Origin: Sinomonas atrocyanea
Lineage (GTDB): Bacteria > Actinomycetota > Actinomycetes > Actinomycetales > Micrococcaceae
Length of the DNA: 64,000 nt
NCBI RefSeq assembly: GCF_030812675.1
Contig: NZ_JAUSTE010000001.1
Coordinates: forward strand, 372,001 to 436,000
Direction of reading: 5' to 3'
Made by a program: the position numbers and the translations under genes. The first letter of the stretch is position 1. The number at the start of each line of letters is the position of its first letter. A model generated the notes under the pieces. It was not told the DNA's origin and made no database searches. It saw only the letters and a program-made list of their open reading frames with translations. Of the stretch, positions 45,210 to 54,860 are shown piece by piece.

Positions 45210-46229
45210 ATGACTGAGACCCCTGCCGCCCCCCGCGCCGCCCACGGCTTCGGCCTCGCCACCATCCACGTGGCACCCTCTGCGACCGGAGCCGACGAGG
45301 CCACCGTCCTCGACGTGTGGTTCCCTGCCCCCGCCCTCGGCGAGGCCGCCGAGCACCTCGCGGACGACGCCGTCGTCGACGCCGCGCCGGCCGAGCTCGT
45401 GGACGCGGCGGAGAACGGGTCCGACGCCGACCGGGGCACGCAGACCAAGGTGGTCTTCGTCCAGATCGACCTCGACCGGGCCCCGGCCGACACCGCGGAC
45501 GCCTACCTCCGCCTGCACCTCCTCTCCCACCGGCTCGTGCGCCCGAACACCGTCAACCTCGACGGCCTGTTCGGCAAGCTGCCCAACGTCGTGTGGACCA
45601 ACTTCGGCCCCTGCCACCCGACGGGCTTCGAGGCCACCCGCGCGCGGCTGCGGCGCCGCGGCGCGGTCACCGTCTTCGGCGTGGACAAGTTCCCGCGCAT
45701 GGTCGACTACGTCGTGCCCTCCGGGGTCCGGATCGCCGACGCCGACCGCGTGCGCCTCGGCGCGCACCTCGCCGAGGGGACCACGGTCATGCACGAGGGC
45801 TTCGTCAACTTCAACGCCGGCACCCTCGGCACCTCCATGGTCGAGGGCCGCATCTCCGCCGGCGTCGTGGTGGGCGACGGCACGGACGTGGGCGGCGGCG
45901 CCTCCATCATGGGCACGCTCTCGGGCGGCGGCCGGGAGCGGATTGCGCTCGGCGAGCGGGTGCTCCTCGGCGCGAACTCGGGCGTGGGCATCTCGATCGG
46001 CGACGACTCCGTGGTCGAGGCCGGCCTCTACGTCACCGCCGGCACGCGCGTGCGCATCGGCGGGTTCAAGGACGCCTTCGGCGAGAACGCGGAGAAGGTC
46101 GTGAAGGCCGTCGAGCTCTCGGGCCAGTCGAACCTCCTCTTCCGCCGCAACTCGACGACCGGCCAGGTCGAGGCGCTCCCCCGCAACGGCCAGACGGTCG
46201 AGCTCAACGAGGCCCTGCACGCCAACTGA
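45210..46229 (+). CDS. dapD: Tetrahydrodipicolinate N-succinyltransferase
   Basis: This 339-residue enzyme succinylates tetrahydrodipicolinate in the lysine/diaminopimelate pathway. The C-terminal left-handed beta-helix is seen in hexapeptide repeats around [27 protein letters not shown] (split across residues 190-215), [14 protein letters not shown] and [17 protein letters not shown]-terminal residues 1-120 form the actinobacterial-type alpha/beta domain. The ATG is selected because the TAGACT -10 is 7 nt upstream. An upstream ATG would lie before that promoter. Confidence 0.94.
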   Translation: MTETPAAPRAAHGFGLATIHVAPSATGADEATVLDVWFPAPALGEAAEHLADDAVVDAAPAELVDAAENGSDADRGTQTKVVFVQIDLDRAPADTADAYLRLHLLSHRLVRPNTVNLDGLFGKLPNVVWTNFGPCHPTGFEATRARLRRRGAVTVFGVDKFPRMVDYVVPSGVRIADADRVRLGAHLAEGTTVMHEGFVNFNAGTLGTSMVEGRISAGVVVGDGTDVGGGASIMGTLSGGGRERIALGERVLLGANSGVGISIGDDSVVEAGLYVTAGTRVRIGGFKDAFGENAEKVVKAVELSGQSNLLFRRNSTTGQVEALPRNGQTVELNEALHAN

Positions 46230-46307
46230 CGCTCTCCGCGTCCCGGGGCGGCCCGCGCCTGGTGCCGGGCCGCCCTCTGCCCCTCGCCCGAAGCAAGGAG
46301 TCCCAGG

Positions 46308-47156
46308 ATGGCCAACGCCCGCAGAGTGCGGCGTGCTCTCACCGTCCTCGTGGCCCTCGCCCTGGCCGGCGTGGGAATCTACATCACCTCGCTCGTGCTG
46401 AACCGGAATGACAAGCCCATCGTCGAGGGCTGCACGGCGCCGCTCGGCGACGCCCAGCAGCAGCTCGCCACCGACCAGACGGCGAACGCCTCGCTCATCG
46501 CGGCGATCTCGATCCGGCGCGGCCTGCCCCCGCGGGCGGCCACGATCGCGATCGCGACGGCGCTGCAGGAGTCCAAGCTGCGCAACCTCAGCTACGGCGA
46601 CAGCGCCGGCCCCGACTCCCGCGGGCTCTTCCAGCAGCGGCCCTCGCAGGGCTGGGGAACCGAGGCGCAGATCATGGACCCCGAGTACGCCACGAACGCG
46701 TTCTACGACGGGTTGGTCAAGATCAGCGGCTACCAGGACCTGTCCATCACGGAGGCCGCGCAGAAAGTGCAGCGTTCCGGCTTCCCCGAGGCCTACGCCC
46801 AGCACGAGGACACGGGCCGCGCCTTCGCCTCGGCCCTGACGGGCCAGTCGCAGGCCGCGCTGACCTGCACCCTGCGGAAGCCCGACGCCGCGGGCGACCC
46901 CTCCGCGGTCAAGTCGCAGCTCACGCGGGCCTTCGGCGCGCTGCCCGCCACGGCCGGCGGCCGGAGCGTCACGGTGCGCGCCCAGGGCACCGAGGGCTGG
47001 TCGGTGGCCCAGTGGGCAGTGGCCAACGCCAAGCAGCTGGCGATTACCCAGGTCGACTACTCAGGGCACAGCTGGATCCGCGACGGGAACAAGGGCTGGA
47101 CCGACTCCGCCTCGCCCGAGGGCACCGTGACCGTGACGGTCGCCGCCGCCCCCTGA
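46308..47156 (+). CDS. Membrane-anchored lysozyme-like protein, function unassigned
   Basis: This 282-residue protein has an N-terminal basic stretch and one membrane helix (about residues 10-30). An extracytoplasmic domain follows with IAIATALQESKLRNL near residue 83 and GPDSRGLFQQRPSQGWG near 100. The Glu of the QES motif and the following G-L-F-Q-Q-R resemble the active region of soluble lytic transglycosylases, so peptidoglycan cleavage or binding is plausible. I recall similar actinobacterial proteins left as hypothetical. AAGGAG precedes the ATG. It lies 78 bases after dapD, another cell-wall precursor gene. Confidence 0.7.
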   Translation: MANARRVRRALTVLVALALAGVGIYITSLVLNRNDKPIVEGCTAPLGDAQQQLATDQTANASLIAAISIRRGLPPRAATIAIATALQESKLRNLSYGDSAGPDSRGLFQQRPSQGWGTEAQIMDPEYATNAFYDGLVKISGYQDLSITEAAQKVQRSGFPEAYAQHEDTGRAFASALTGQSQAALTCTLRKPDAAGDPSAVKSQLTRAFGALPATAGGRSVTVRAQGTEGWSVAQWAVANAKQLAITQVDYSGHSWIRDGNKGWTDSASPEGTVTVTVAAAP

Positions 47157-47161
47157 CCGGC

Positions 47162-47773
47162 TCAGACGAGGATCTCGACGACCGGCGTGAGGTAGCTCCT
47201 GAACGCCTCGCGGTCTGCGAGGAGGCTCTGGCTCATGATGACCTTGTCCGCGTTGACGAGCCACGCCCGGTCCTCGGAGAGCGGAAGCTCGATGATGGTG
47301 AGGGTGAAGTCCCTGGCCGACGGGCCGACCTCGAGCTGGCGCTCCTCGACGATCTCGCGCAGCACCGAGGTCGCATCGCTGGCCTCGCGCTCCTTCTCGA
47401 GCCGCTCGTACTCGGCCCTCCGCTCGCGCGCCCAGGTGAGCGCCGCGCCGAAGTGGGCCTGGAGGGAGCGCTGCAAAGCCGGGGCAGTGCCGAAGGCGGG
47501 GAATCCGGGCGGCTCCACCGCCGGGCTCATCTCGGGGTGGTTCTCGATGAGGTGCTGCCACCAGGCCTCCCACTCACGCCGGAGGGCCGGGACGCCGCCC
47601 ACGTGCTGCATGAGCTGATGGTGGTCCGCCTCGCGGACCCGGGGCTGCGCCGGGGCGACGGGAGGCATCCCGGCACCGGTGAGCCCTGCATGGTCCTTGA
47701 GGTAGAGCGCGAGGAGCATGGGGCCGGACGTGTCCATCGTGATCCGCCAGCCGGGTCCTCCGGTGTGGTGCAT
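47162..47773 (-). CDS. Protein of unknown function (203 aa)
   Basis: I do not recognise this protein. It is soluble and acidic, with a Trp-rich helix (REWEAWWQHLIENHPE near residue 66), a helical charged stretch (WARERRAEYERLEKERE near residue 114), and a C-terminal beta-rich half ending TPVVEILV. No signal peptide or membrane segment. AAGGAAGCG precedes the first ATG. A second in-frame Met (MDTSGP) 12 residues later is an alternative start. It is convergent with the lysozyme-like gene (5-base gap), and a TetR gene lies just upstream on the same strand. Confidence 0.65.
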   Translation of the reverse strand: MHHTGGPGWRITMDTSGPMLLALYLKDHAGLTGAGMPPVAPAQPRVREADHHQLMQHVGGVPALRREWEAWWQHLIENHPEMSPAVEPPGFPAFGTAPALQRSLQAHFGAALTWARERRAEYERLEKEREASDATSVLREIVEERQLEVGPSARDFTLTIIELPLSEDRAWLVNADKVIMSQSLLADREAFRSYLTPVVEILV

Positions 47774-47802
47774 GGGTTATTCGCTTCCTTGCCGGTCTTC
47801 TC

Positions 47803-48429
47803 TCAGTGTATTCCCGCAGCGGCACCCGCGGCGCCTGCGCTGGCCAGTCCGATGCTGGCGACCTGCGCCCGGAGGACGTCCGTGCACAGGTCCGCGTCGA
47901 GCCACCTGCCGTGCAGCATCGCGTGCAGGCCGAGGCCCTCCACGGTGGCCAGGAGCCGCTCGGCCTCCCGCACGAGCTCGTCCCGGGAGAGCCCGGGACG
48001 CAGGTCCACGAGTGCGCGGCCGAGCGCCGCCGCAAGGGCACGGTGGCTCCGTTCCGCCGCCGCCTCCAGCTCGGGCCGCGTGCGGGCCGCAAGCTTGAAC
48101 TCCGTCCACACGCACAGGTCGACGGCCCGCGCCTCATCGAGTGGGAGGAGCTGGCACAGCTGTGCCACGAGTCCCTCCGCGCCAACGACGCCCGGGTGGG
48201 CGACGGCTCGCTCGAACCGCGAGAGCACGGCGCAGCTGACCGCCTCGAAGGCGTGGGCCGCGAGCTCCGCCGACGAGCCGAAGTAGTGCCGCACGGAGCC
48301 GACGACAAGGCCTGCCTCGGTCGCGACCTCCCGCAGCGACACACGCCCGAGGCCGTCGGCGACGACGATCCTCTTGACCGCCTCCACAATCTCCTGCCGG
48401 CGCAGGCCGGCATCCACGTTTCTGGGCAC
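47803..48429 (-). CDS. TetR family transcriptional regulator
   Basis: This 208-residue regulator has an N-terminal helix-turn-helix (IVEAVKRIVVADGLGRVSLREVATEAG within residues 14-40, recognition helix VVGSVRHYFGSS) and a BetI/TetR_C_6-like ligand domain (LCQLLPLDEARAVDLCVWTEF). GTG start. The downstream unknown gene on the same strand, 29 bases away, is a likely partner. galE is divergent. The ligand is unknown. Confidence 0.85.
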   Translation of the reverse strand: MPRNVDAGLRRQEIVEAVKRIVVADGLGRVSLREVATEAGLVVGSVRHYFGSSAELAAHAFEAVSCAVLSRFERAVAHPGVVGAEGLVAQLCQLLPLDEARAVDLCVWTEFKLAARTRPELEAAAERSHRALAAALGRALVDLRPGLSRDELVREAERLLATVEGLGLHAMLHGRWLDADLCTDVLRAQVASIGLASAGAAGAAAGIH

Positions 48430-48531
48430 CCACTGTTCCTAGCACACTTGTGCCCCTGGGGCGGCAGGCCGCGGCGGGCGCCGGCACGGTGCGCCCGCGG
48501 CCCGGCGGGCGATCTCGATAGGATGGAGACC

Positions 48532-49548
48532 ATGCGCATCCTCGTCACCGGCGGCACCGGCTACATCGGCTCCCACACGGTCCTGACCCTCCTCGAGGCC
48601 GGTCACGATGTGGTGGCGGTCGACAACCTGTCCAACTCGAGCCCGGAGGCCCTCCGGCGCGTCGCGGAGCTGGCCGGGCGCGAGGCTGCGTTCGTCCGGG
48701 CGGACATCACCGACGAGGCCGCCCTCGACGCTGTCTTCGCCGAGCACGCCCCCGAGGCGGTGATCCACTTCGCGGGCCTCAAGGCCGTGGGCGAGTCGGC
48801 CCAGATCCCCCTCGAGTACTACTTCAACAACGTCGCCGGCACCATCGCGCTCCTGCGGGCCATGGAGCGCAGCGGCGTGCGCACCATCGTCTTCTCCTCC
48901 TCCGCCACGGTCTACGGCGACCGCAACCCCATCCCGTACGTGGAGTCCATGGAGATCGGCGCCATGAACCCGTACGGACGCACCAAGGAGCAGATCGAGG
49001 ACATCCTCAGCGACCTCGGCGCCTCCGACCCGTCGTGGCGCATAGCACTGCTGCGCTACTTCAATCCGGTGGGGGCGCACTCCTCCGGCCGCATCGGCGA
49101 GGACCCGCAGGGCATCCCGAACAACCTGGTCCCGTTCATCGCGCAGGTCGCGGTGGGGCGCCGGGAGAAGCTCATGGTCTTCGGCGGCGACTACGGCACC
49201 CCGGACGGGACGTGCCAGCGCGACTTCATCCACGTCGTCGACCTCGCCGAGGGCCATGCCGCCGCGCTGGACTACCTCGGCGACCACGACGGCGTGCACC
49301 GCTGGAACCTCGGCTCCGGCACGGGCACGAGCGTCCTCGAGATGCACCACGCCTTCGAGAAGGCCGTCGGCGAGCCGATCCCGTACGAGATCGCGCCCCG
49401 CCGCGCCGGCGACCTCCCGGCCTTCTGGGCCGACGCCTCGGCCGCCCACCGGGACCTCGGCTGGGCCACCACCCGCACCATCGAGCAGATGTGCGAGGAC
49501 CACTGGCGCTGGCAGAAGAACAACCCGATGGGCTACCAGGCCCCCTGA
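48532..49548 (+). CDS. galE: UDP-glucose 4-epimerase
   Basis: This 338-residue short-chain dehydrogenase-type enzyme interconverts UDP-glucose and UDP-galactose. It begins MRILVTGGTGYIGSHT (NAD motif GxxGxxG). The catalytic Ser/Tyr pair is in FSSSATVYG near residue 122 and MNPYGRTKEQIED near residue 144. RYFNPVGAH is the family sugar-binding motif. The ATG is selected because TAGGAT (48519-48524) is 7 nt upstream and homologues start here. A long frame upstream is antisense to the TetR gene. Confidence 0.94.
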   Translation: MRILVTGGTGYIGSHTVLTLLEAGHDVVAVDNLSNSSPEALRRVAELAGREAAFVRADITDEAALDAVFAEHAPEAVIHFAGLKAVGESAQIPLEYYFNNVAGTIALLRAMERSGVRTIVFSSSATVYGDRNPIPYVESMEIGAMNPYGRTKEQIEDILSDLGASDPSWRIALLRYFNPVGAHSSGRIGEDPQGIPNNLVPFIAQVAVGRREKLMVFGGDYGTPDGTCQRDFIHVVDLAEGHAAALDYLGDHDGVHRWNLGSGTGTSVLEMHHAFEKAVGEPIPYEIAPRRAGDLPAFWADASAAHRDLGWATTRTIEQMCEDHWRWQKNNPMGYQAP

Positions 49549-49579
49549 CCCGGCATCTGGGCCCGCTCGCCCGCACCCG

Positions 49580-49643
49580 TTCCGGGGACGACGACGGCCG
49601 GTGCCTTCCCAGCGGAAGGCACCGGCCGTCGTCGTACCCGGAA
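49580..49643. terminator. Large terminator palindrome between galE and gltA
   Basis: Inner arms 49588-49609 and 49614-49635 pair perfectly (22 bp) around CAGC, and outer arms TTCCGGG/CCCGGAA (49580-49586, 49637-49643) extend the stem past one mismatch. It is nearly the same sequence as the core of the element at 57390-57439. Confidence 0.85.
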
Positions 49644-49657
49644 GCCCTGAACCCAGG

Positions 49658-50941
<1,284 letters not shown>

Positions 50942-51066
50942 GGTTCCCCTTCATGGGTAGCTCGCAACCCTCTAAAGCTACTCCCAGATTGTTCTCGGGA
51001 CTAATTGATACCGGCGGTCCTGCGGTGCCCGGCCGGCGCCGGGGACCGCGCCTCGCCGGGCCGCCG

Positions 51067-52221
51067 CTAGCGTTCCGTGAGCCTCTCCACGGCGGCGTCG
51101 ATGCGCTCGTCGCTGCCCGTGAGCGCCACCCGGACAAACCCCTGGCCTGCCTCGCCGTAGAACACCCCGGGGCCGACGACGATGCCGAGCCCCGCGAGCC
51201 GGCCCACAGTCGCCCACGTGTCCTCGCCCGCAGTGCACCACAGGTACAGGCCCGCCTCCGAGTGCGAGAGCGTGAGGCCGAAGGCCTCGAGGGCGGGCAG
51301 GAGCCGCTCGCGCCGGGACCGGTACAGGTCCTTCTGGGCGAGGACGTGCGCCTCGTCGCCGAGGGCCACGCGCATGGCCTCCTGCACGGGGTACGGCGTG
51401 ATCATGCCGGCGTGCTTGCGGCTGTTGACCAGGTTGGGCATGAGCTCCGGGGCGCCGGCGACGAACGCGGCGCGGTATCCCGCGAGGTTGGACTGCTTGC
51501 TCAGCGAGTACACGCTGAGCAGGCCGGTCAGGTCGCCGTCGCTCACCCGGGGGTCCAGCACGGACGGGACGGGTTCTCCGCCGCGCTGGGCGTCCCACGT
51601 GCCCCACCCGAGCTCGGCGTAGCACTCGTCCGAGGCCACCACGGCACCGAGCTCGCGCGCACCGTCGACGACGTCGCGCAGCTGGGCGGCGTCGCGCACC
51701 GCGCCGGTGGGGTTGCCGGGCGAGTTGACCCAGACGAGGCGGACCCTGGCCCGCGTGGCGTCGTCGAGCTCCTCGAGGCTGTCCGCGGCGACGGCCGTCG
51801 CCCCGGCGAGGCGCGCACCGATGTCGTAGGTCGGGTAGGCCACGGTGGGCCTGACGACGACGTCGCCCTGGCCGAGCCCCAGCAGGAACGGCAGCCACGC
51901 GACGAGCTCCTTCGAGCCGACGGTGGGCATGACGGCCTGCTCGTCCAGCCCGGTCACGCCGCGGCGGCGCCCGAACCACTCCACGACGGCCTCGCGCAGC
52001 GCGGTCGTGCCGTGCACGGTCGGGTAGCCGGGGGCGTCGGCGGCGGCGCGGAGGGCCTCCTGGACCACCTCAGGGGTGGGATCGACCGGCGTGCCGATCG
52101 AGAGGTTGACCACGCCGCCCGGGTGCTCGGCTGCCGTGGCCCGGTAGGGCGCCATGGCCTCCCACGGGTAGTCAGGCAGGTCGAGCCCGAACCGCCGCGT
52201 GGGGCTGGTTCCGTTCCGCAC
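51067..52221 (-). CDS. dapC: Succinyldiaminopimelate transaminase DapC
   Basis: This 384-residue class I/II PLP aminotransferase has substrate/PLP signatures WVNSPGNPTGAV near residue 163 and the PLP lysine in VYSLSKQSNLAGYR near residue 230, with a final Arg in GFVRVALTG. The pairing with a ferredoxin gene two bases upstream (fdxA-dapC) is a known actinobacterial order and supports DapC over other aminotransferases. The GTG start gives V-R-N-G-T. The frame running back through the ferredoxin is not real. It completes the succinylase route with dapD and dapE at 44-46 kb. Confidence 0.92.
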   Translation of the reverse strand: MRNGTSPTRRFGLDLPDYPWEAMAPYRATAAEHPGGVVNLSIGTPVDPTPEVVQEALRAAADAPGYPTVHGTTALREAVVEWFGRRRGVTGLDEQAVMPTVGSKELVAWLPFLLGLGQGDVVVRPTVAYPTYDIGARLAGATAVAADSLEELDDATRARVRLVWVNSPGNPTGAVRDAAQLRDVVDGARELGAVVASDECYAELGWGTWDAQRGGEPVPSVLDPRVSDGDLTGLLSVYSLSKQSNLAGYRAAFVAGAPELMPNLVNSRKHAGMITPYPVQEAMRVALGDEAHVLAQKDLYRSRRERLLPALEAFGLTLSHSEAGLYLWCTAGEDTWATVGRLAGLGIVVGPGVFYGEAGQGFVRVALTGSDERIDAAVERLTER

Positions 52222-52223
52222 GC

Positions 52224-52550
52224 TCAGCTGTCGGCGCTCTGCGGCGGGAGCGCCGCCACGAGGGGATGATCCTTGTGGGTGTTGCCGAGCTTCGCGGCGC
52301 CGCCGGGCGAGCCGAGGTCGTCGAAGAACTCGACGTTGGCCTTGTAGTAGTCGCTCCACTCGTCCGGGACATCGTCCTCGTAGTAGATGGCCTCGACGGG
52401 GCAGACCGGCTCGCACGCGCCGCAGTCGACGCACTCGTCCGGGTGGATGTACAGGGACCGCTCGCCCTCGTAGATGCAGTCGACGGGACACTCCTCGACG
52501 CAGGCCTTGTCCTTCACATCCACGCACGGCTGTGCGATCACGTATGTCAC
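52224..52550 (-). CDS. fdxA: Seven-iron ferredoxin
   Basis: This 108-residue ferredoxin has two cluster-binding cysteine sets. The first is [17 protein letters not shown] near residues 9-25 and the second [15 protein letters not shown] near residues 40-54, the [3Fe-4S]/[4Fe-4S] pattern of FdxA/FdxC. It is a low-potential electron carrier, known as a partner of oxidoreductases in actinobacteria. GTG start, with GAGGGTGG upstream. A -10-like TAGATAATAG at about 52594-52605 (minus) gives a leader near 40 nt. Confidence 0.94.
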   Translation of the reverse strand: MTYVIAQPCVDVKDKACVEECPVDCIYEGERSLYIHPDECVDCGACEPVCPVEAIYYEDDVPDEWSDYYKANVEFFDDLGSPGGAAKLGNTHKDHPLVAALPPQSADS

Positions 52551-52666
52551 GGTGCCACCCTCTCTTCCGCCACTACTACCGGGCCGATCGAGCCTATTAT
52601 CTAACGCCCGGCCGCCGCCACTCCAACGTCACACGGGGCCGCCGCCCCCCGCGCCTACGATGGAGC

Positions 52667-52915
52667 ATGCCCTCTACCCCGGCTGCCCCGGCGGACCTGC
52701 TGCGTTCCCTCCCGCTCGGCACGCGCGTGGTGGTGCGGTCCAGGGTGCCGGGAGGGTTCACCGATGCGCTCGGGGACCTGGTGGCGTGCGACGACGAGAC
52801 GGTCACCGTCCGCACGAGGCGGGGAACCGCCGTCGCGCGCCTCGGGGACGTGGCCGCGGCGAAGCCGGTGCCTCCCCCGCCGGAGCGCCGCGGCCGGCGA
52901 CGGCAGGAAGGCTAG
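52667..52915 (+). CDS. Small SH3-like domain protein resembling the N-terminal domain of actinobacterial GNAT acetyltransferases
   Basis: This 82-residue protein has one predicted small beta barrel (GTRVVVRSRVPGGFTD, LGDLVACDDETVTVRTR, GDVAAAKPVPPPP). I recall the pattern as the SH3-like N-terminal domain found before GNAT domains in some actinobacterial acetyltransferases. No GNAT domain follows here, so it is a stand-alone domain or a remnant. A basic RRGRRRQ tail ends it. TACGAT (52656-52661) is 5 nt before the ATG. It converges with the DUF6230-type operon, overlapping its last gene stop by 4 bases. Confidence 0.65.
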   Translation: MPSTPAAPADLLRSLPLGTRVVVRSRVPGGFTDALGDLVACDDETVTVRTRRGTAVARLGDVAAAKPVPPPPERRGRRRQEG

Positions 52916-53688
52916 GGCTGCACCATCCGCTGGTCGGTGTTCGTGTAGCTGATCGAATCCGCCGTGGCGCCGACCAGGCCCATGGTGACCCTGAGGAGGC
53001 CGGGCGCGACGTCGTCGAGCGGCGGAGGTGTGTCGGTGCCGAGAGCCAGGCTCCGGCCGTTGGAGGTGGTGCCGGTGACCGATCCCAGGTAGACGGTGAC
53101 GTGCCCGCTGAGCACCATCTTGTCCGCGGACGTGACGAGGCCGGGGCCGTTGGGCCGCCGCACGGTGAGGGTGAACCCGGTGATGGTGATCGAGTCGGCG
53201 GTGATCTTCAGGGCGCGCTGGCCGCTGCCGTCGGCGGTCGGCACCGTCACGATGCTGACCGAGCTGAGGCCCGTGAAGGACAGGCTCTTGGAGCCCATCG
53301 AGGCCGGGGTCTTGGTGAAGACCGTGGTCCCGTTGTCGCGGGAGGCCTGCACGGGGGCGCTGGACGTGGGATCCGGACTCGCACTGGGAGCCGGGCTCGC
53401 GGTCGATCCCGCGCCCGGGGCTGCCGGGACGCTGGGGCTGGACCCGACGCCCGGCAGCAGGGTGCCGGGGACGGTGGGGAGCGGCCCGGGGGCGGCCGGA
53501 TCCTGCGTGGGGGTGCCCGCCCCCGGCGCCGAGGGGCTCGGCGTCGGGCTGGGGCAGGCGACCAGGAGCGGCACGCACAGCGCCGTGGGGACGCTGTCGG
53601 GGGCCCGCGCGGCCCCGAGGGTGAAGGGCAGCGCGAGGACCGAGCCCGTCAGGACGGCGGCGACCGCGCGGGTGCGGCGTACGTTCAC
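52912..53688 (-). CDS. Secreted Pro/Ala/Ser-rich protein, third gene of the DUF6230-DUF6114 operon
   Basis: This 258-residue protein has an N-terminal signal peptide (VNVRRTRAVAAVLTGSVLALP, probable cleavage after A-R-A near residue 28). A long Pro/Ser/Ala/Gly linker (about 40-120) leads to a C-terminal beta-rich domain with SMGSKSLSFTGLSSVSIV near residue 132 and KMVLSGHVTVYLG near 192. Its KITADSITITGFTL segment loosely resembles the DUF6230 partner, so it may be a distant relative. The linker is typical of wall-spanning exported proteins. The GTG start overlaps the DUF6114 stop (GTGA). I do not know its function. Confidence 0.7.
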   Translation of the reverse strand: MNVRRTRAVAAVLTGSVLALPFTLGAARAPDSVPTALCVPLLVACPSPTPSPSAPGAGTPTQDPAAPGPLPTVPGTLLPGVGSSPSVPAAPGAGSTASPAPSASPDPTSSAPVQASRDNGTTVFTKTPASMGSKSLSFTGLSSVSIVTVPTADGSGQRALKITADSITITGFTLTVRRPNGPGLVTSADKMVLSGHVTVYLGSVTGTTSNGRSLALGTDTPPPLDDVAPGLLRVTMGLVGATADSISYTNTDQRMVQP

Positions 53689-54134
53689 TCCGTCCTCTTT
53701 CCCCGCGCGGCCCCCGGCGGGCCCATCCACGCGACGACCAGGACTCCGCCGGCGCCGGAGAGGAGCATGCCGATGATGAAGCCGCCCATGTTCACGCCGA
53801 CGAGGGAGTAGATCGCGACCACGAGCGTGAGGATCCCGTAGAACACGTGGTGCGCCGGCATGGTGACCGACAGGACTCCCAGCAGCACGAGTGCGATCGG
53901 GATGACGGTGGCCTGGAGGCCTTCGATTCCGAGCTGGATGTGCAGGTGGCCGAGGTCGAGCTGCCCGGAGAAGAACATCTCCACCCCGCCGAGCGCGGCC
54001 AGCAGGCCGCCGACGAACGGCCGCCCGCGGCGCCAGTCGCGGAAGCCGGCCGCGCGGCCGGGCGCCGTGGCGCTCCGGGACCGCACGGGCGCGCCGTCCT
54101 CAGTGGTCGTCGATGCGCGGCTCCTCAGAAGCAT
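53685..54134 (-). CDS. DUF6114 family membrane protein
   Basis: This 149-residue protein has an Arg/Ala-rich N-terminus and about four membrane segments (starting RPFVGGLLAALGGVEMFF near residue 41, then QATVIPIALVLLGVLS, HVFYGILTLVVAIYSLVG, and FIIGMLLSGAGGVLVV). The conserved RDWRRGRPFVGG and LSVTMPAHHVFYG match the DUF6114 family as I recall it, found beside DUF6230 genes in Streptomyces and relatives. Its role is unknown. A membrane anchor or chaperone for the exported partner is inference. The start overlaps the DUF6230 gene by 10 bases. Confidence 0.78.
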   Translation of the reverse strand: MLLRSRASTTTEDGAPVRSRSATAPGRAAGFRDWRRGRPFVGGLLAALGGVEMFFSGQLDLGHLHIQLGIEGLQATVIPIALVLLGVLSVTMPAHHVFYGILTLVVAIYSLVGVNMGGFIIGMLLSGAGGVLVVAWMGPPGAARGKRTE

Positions 54135-54739
54135 CCCTTGGACCCATCAGTCAGCTGCATGCTCATCCCGGTCAGGGTGAAGACCGAGGCCTGCGTGCTC
54201 CAGGCGGTCTGCTGCAGGTTGGTGATCGAGATGCTCCCGGAGTCCTGCGCGAAGTCGCCGGCCGAGCCCTTCGCGGCGGTGTTGACCGTCGAGGCGTCCA
54301 CGCCGATCCGGATGTTGCCGAAGGCCGCATCGCCCTTCAGGCCCGTCATGCCGATCTGGAGGTCGGAGGCCGAGGCGGGGTTGCCGCCGCCGCCGGCCTT
54401 GATGAGCACGCCCACCTTGCCCAGCGGAGTCTCCGTGACCACGGCCTGGCACAGGTCGGAGAGGGTGGCGCTCTTGATGTTCGCGATCGCGACGGGGTGC
54501 TCCTTGCCTTCGGTGTCCTTGGCGACGCCGGCGTACTGGGAGAACCCGGTTCCGTTGAGCTTGGAGGCGCCGATCTGGAACTGGCTGCCGGAGACCGCGA
54601 AGGAGACCGGGACGGCACCCTCGGCGACGCCGCCCATCAGGACTGAGGCGGCGAGGGCCGCGGGCACGGCGACGAGCATGATGCGGCCTGCGTGGGACGC
54701 GCGCATCCGGCGGACGCGCTGCGAGACGGGGAACTTCAT
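54125..54739 (-). CDS. DUF6230 family exported protein
   Basis: This 204-residue protein starts with a positively charged leader and one hydrophobic segment (GRIMLVAVPAALAASVLMGG near residues 18-37, ending in AEGA, a possible signal-peptide site). A beta-rich domain follows (AVPVSFAVSGSQFQIGASKL, SISITNLQQTAWSTQASVFTL). Two cysteines occur (DLCQAV and the terminal GCF) that could pair. The family is sometimes called cholesterol esterase in Streptomyces annotations without evidence. AGGAGG precedes the ATG. It is the first gene of a three-gene operon behind a TTGACT/TATCTT promoter. Confidence 0.78.
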   Translation of the reverse strand: MKFPVSQRVRRMRASHAGRIMLVAVPAALAASVLMGGVAEGAVPVSFAVSGSQFQIGASKLNGTGFSQYAGVAKDTEGKEHPVAIANIKSATLSDLCQAVVTETPLGKVGVLIKAGGGGNPASASDLQIGMTGLKGDAAFGNIRIGVDASTVNTAAKGSAGDFAQDSGSISITNLQQTAWSTQASVFTLTGMSMQLTDGSKGCF

Positions 54740-54786
54740 TGATCCTCCTGGAACAGGGCCCGCCCCGAGCGGCGGGAACTCGGTCG

Positions 54787-54824
54787 AAGATACCGAGCCT
54801 GTTGACCGCTAGTCAATAGTGGTC
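54787..54824 (-). promoter_or_regulatory. Promoter and TetR-type operator of the DUF6230 operon
   Basis: On the minus strand TTGACT (54811-54816), an 18-nt spacer and TATCTT (54787-54792) form a good sigma-70-like promoter about 50 bases before the DUF6230 ATG. A 21-bp palindrome GACCGCTA-gtcaa-TAGTGGTC (54804-54824, 7 of 8 arm bases match) covers the -35. A divergent TetR gene begins 37 bases away, so repression by it is likely. Confidence 0.65.
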
Positions 54825-54860
54825 CGGTGTGGCGTTCCACCGATCAGTAGACTTTCAGCT

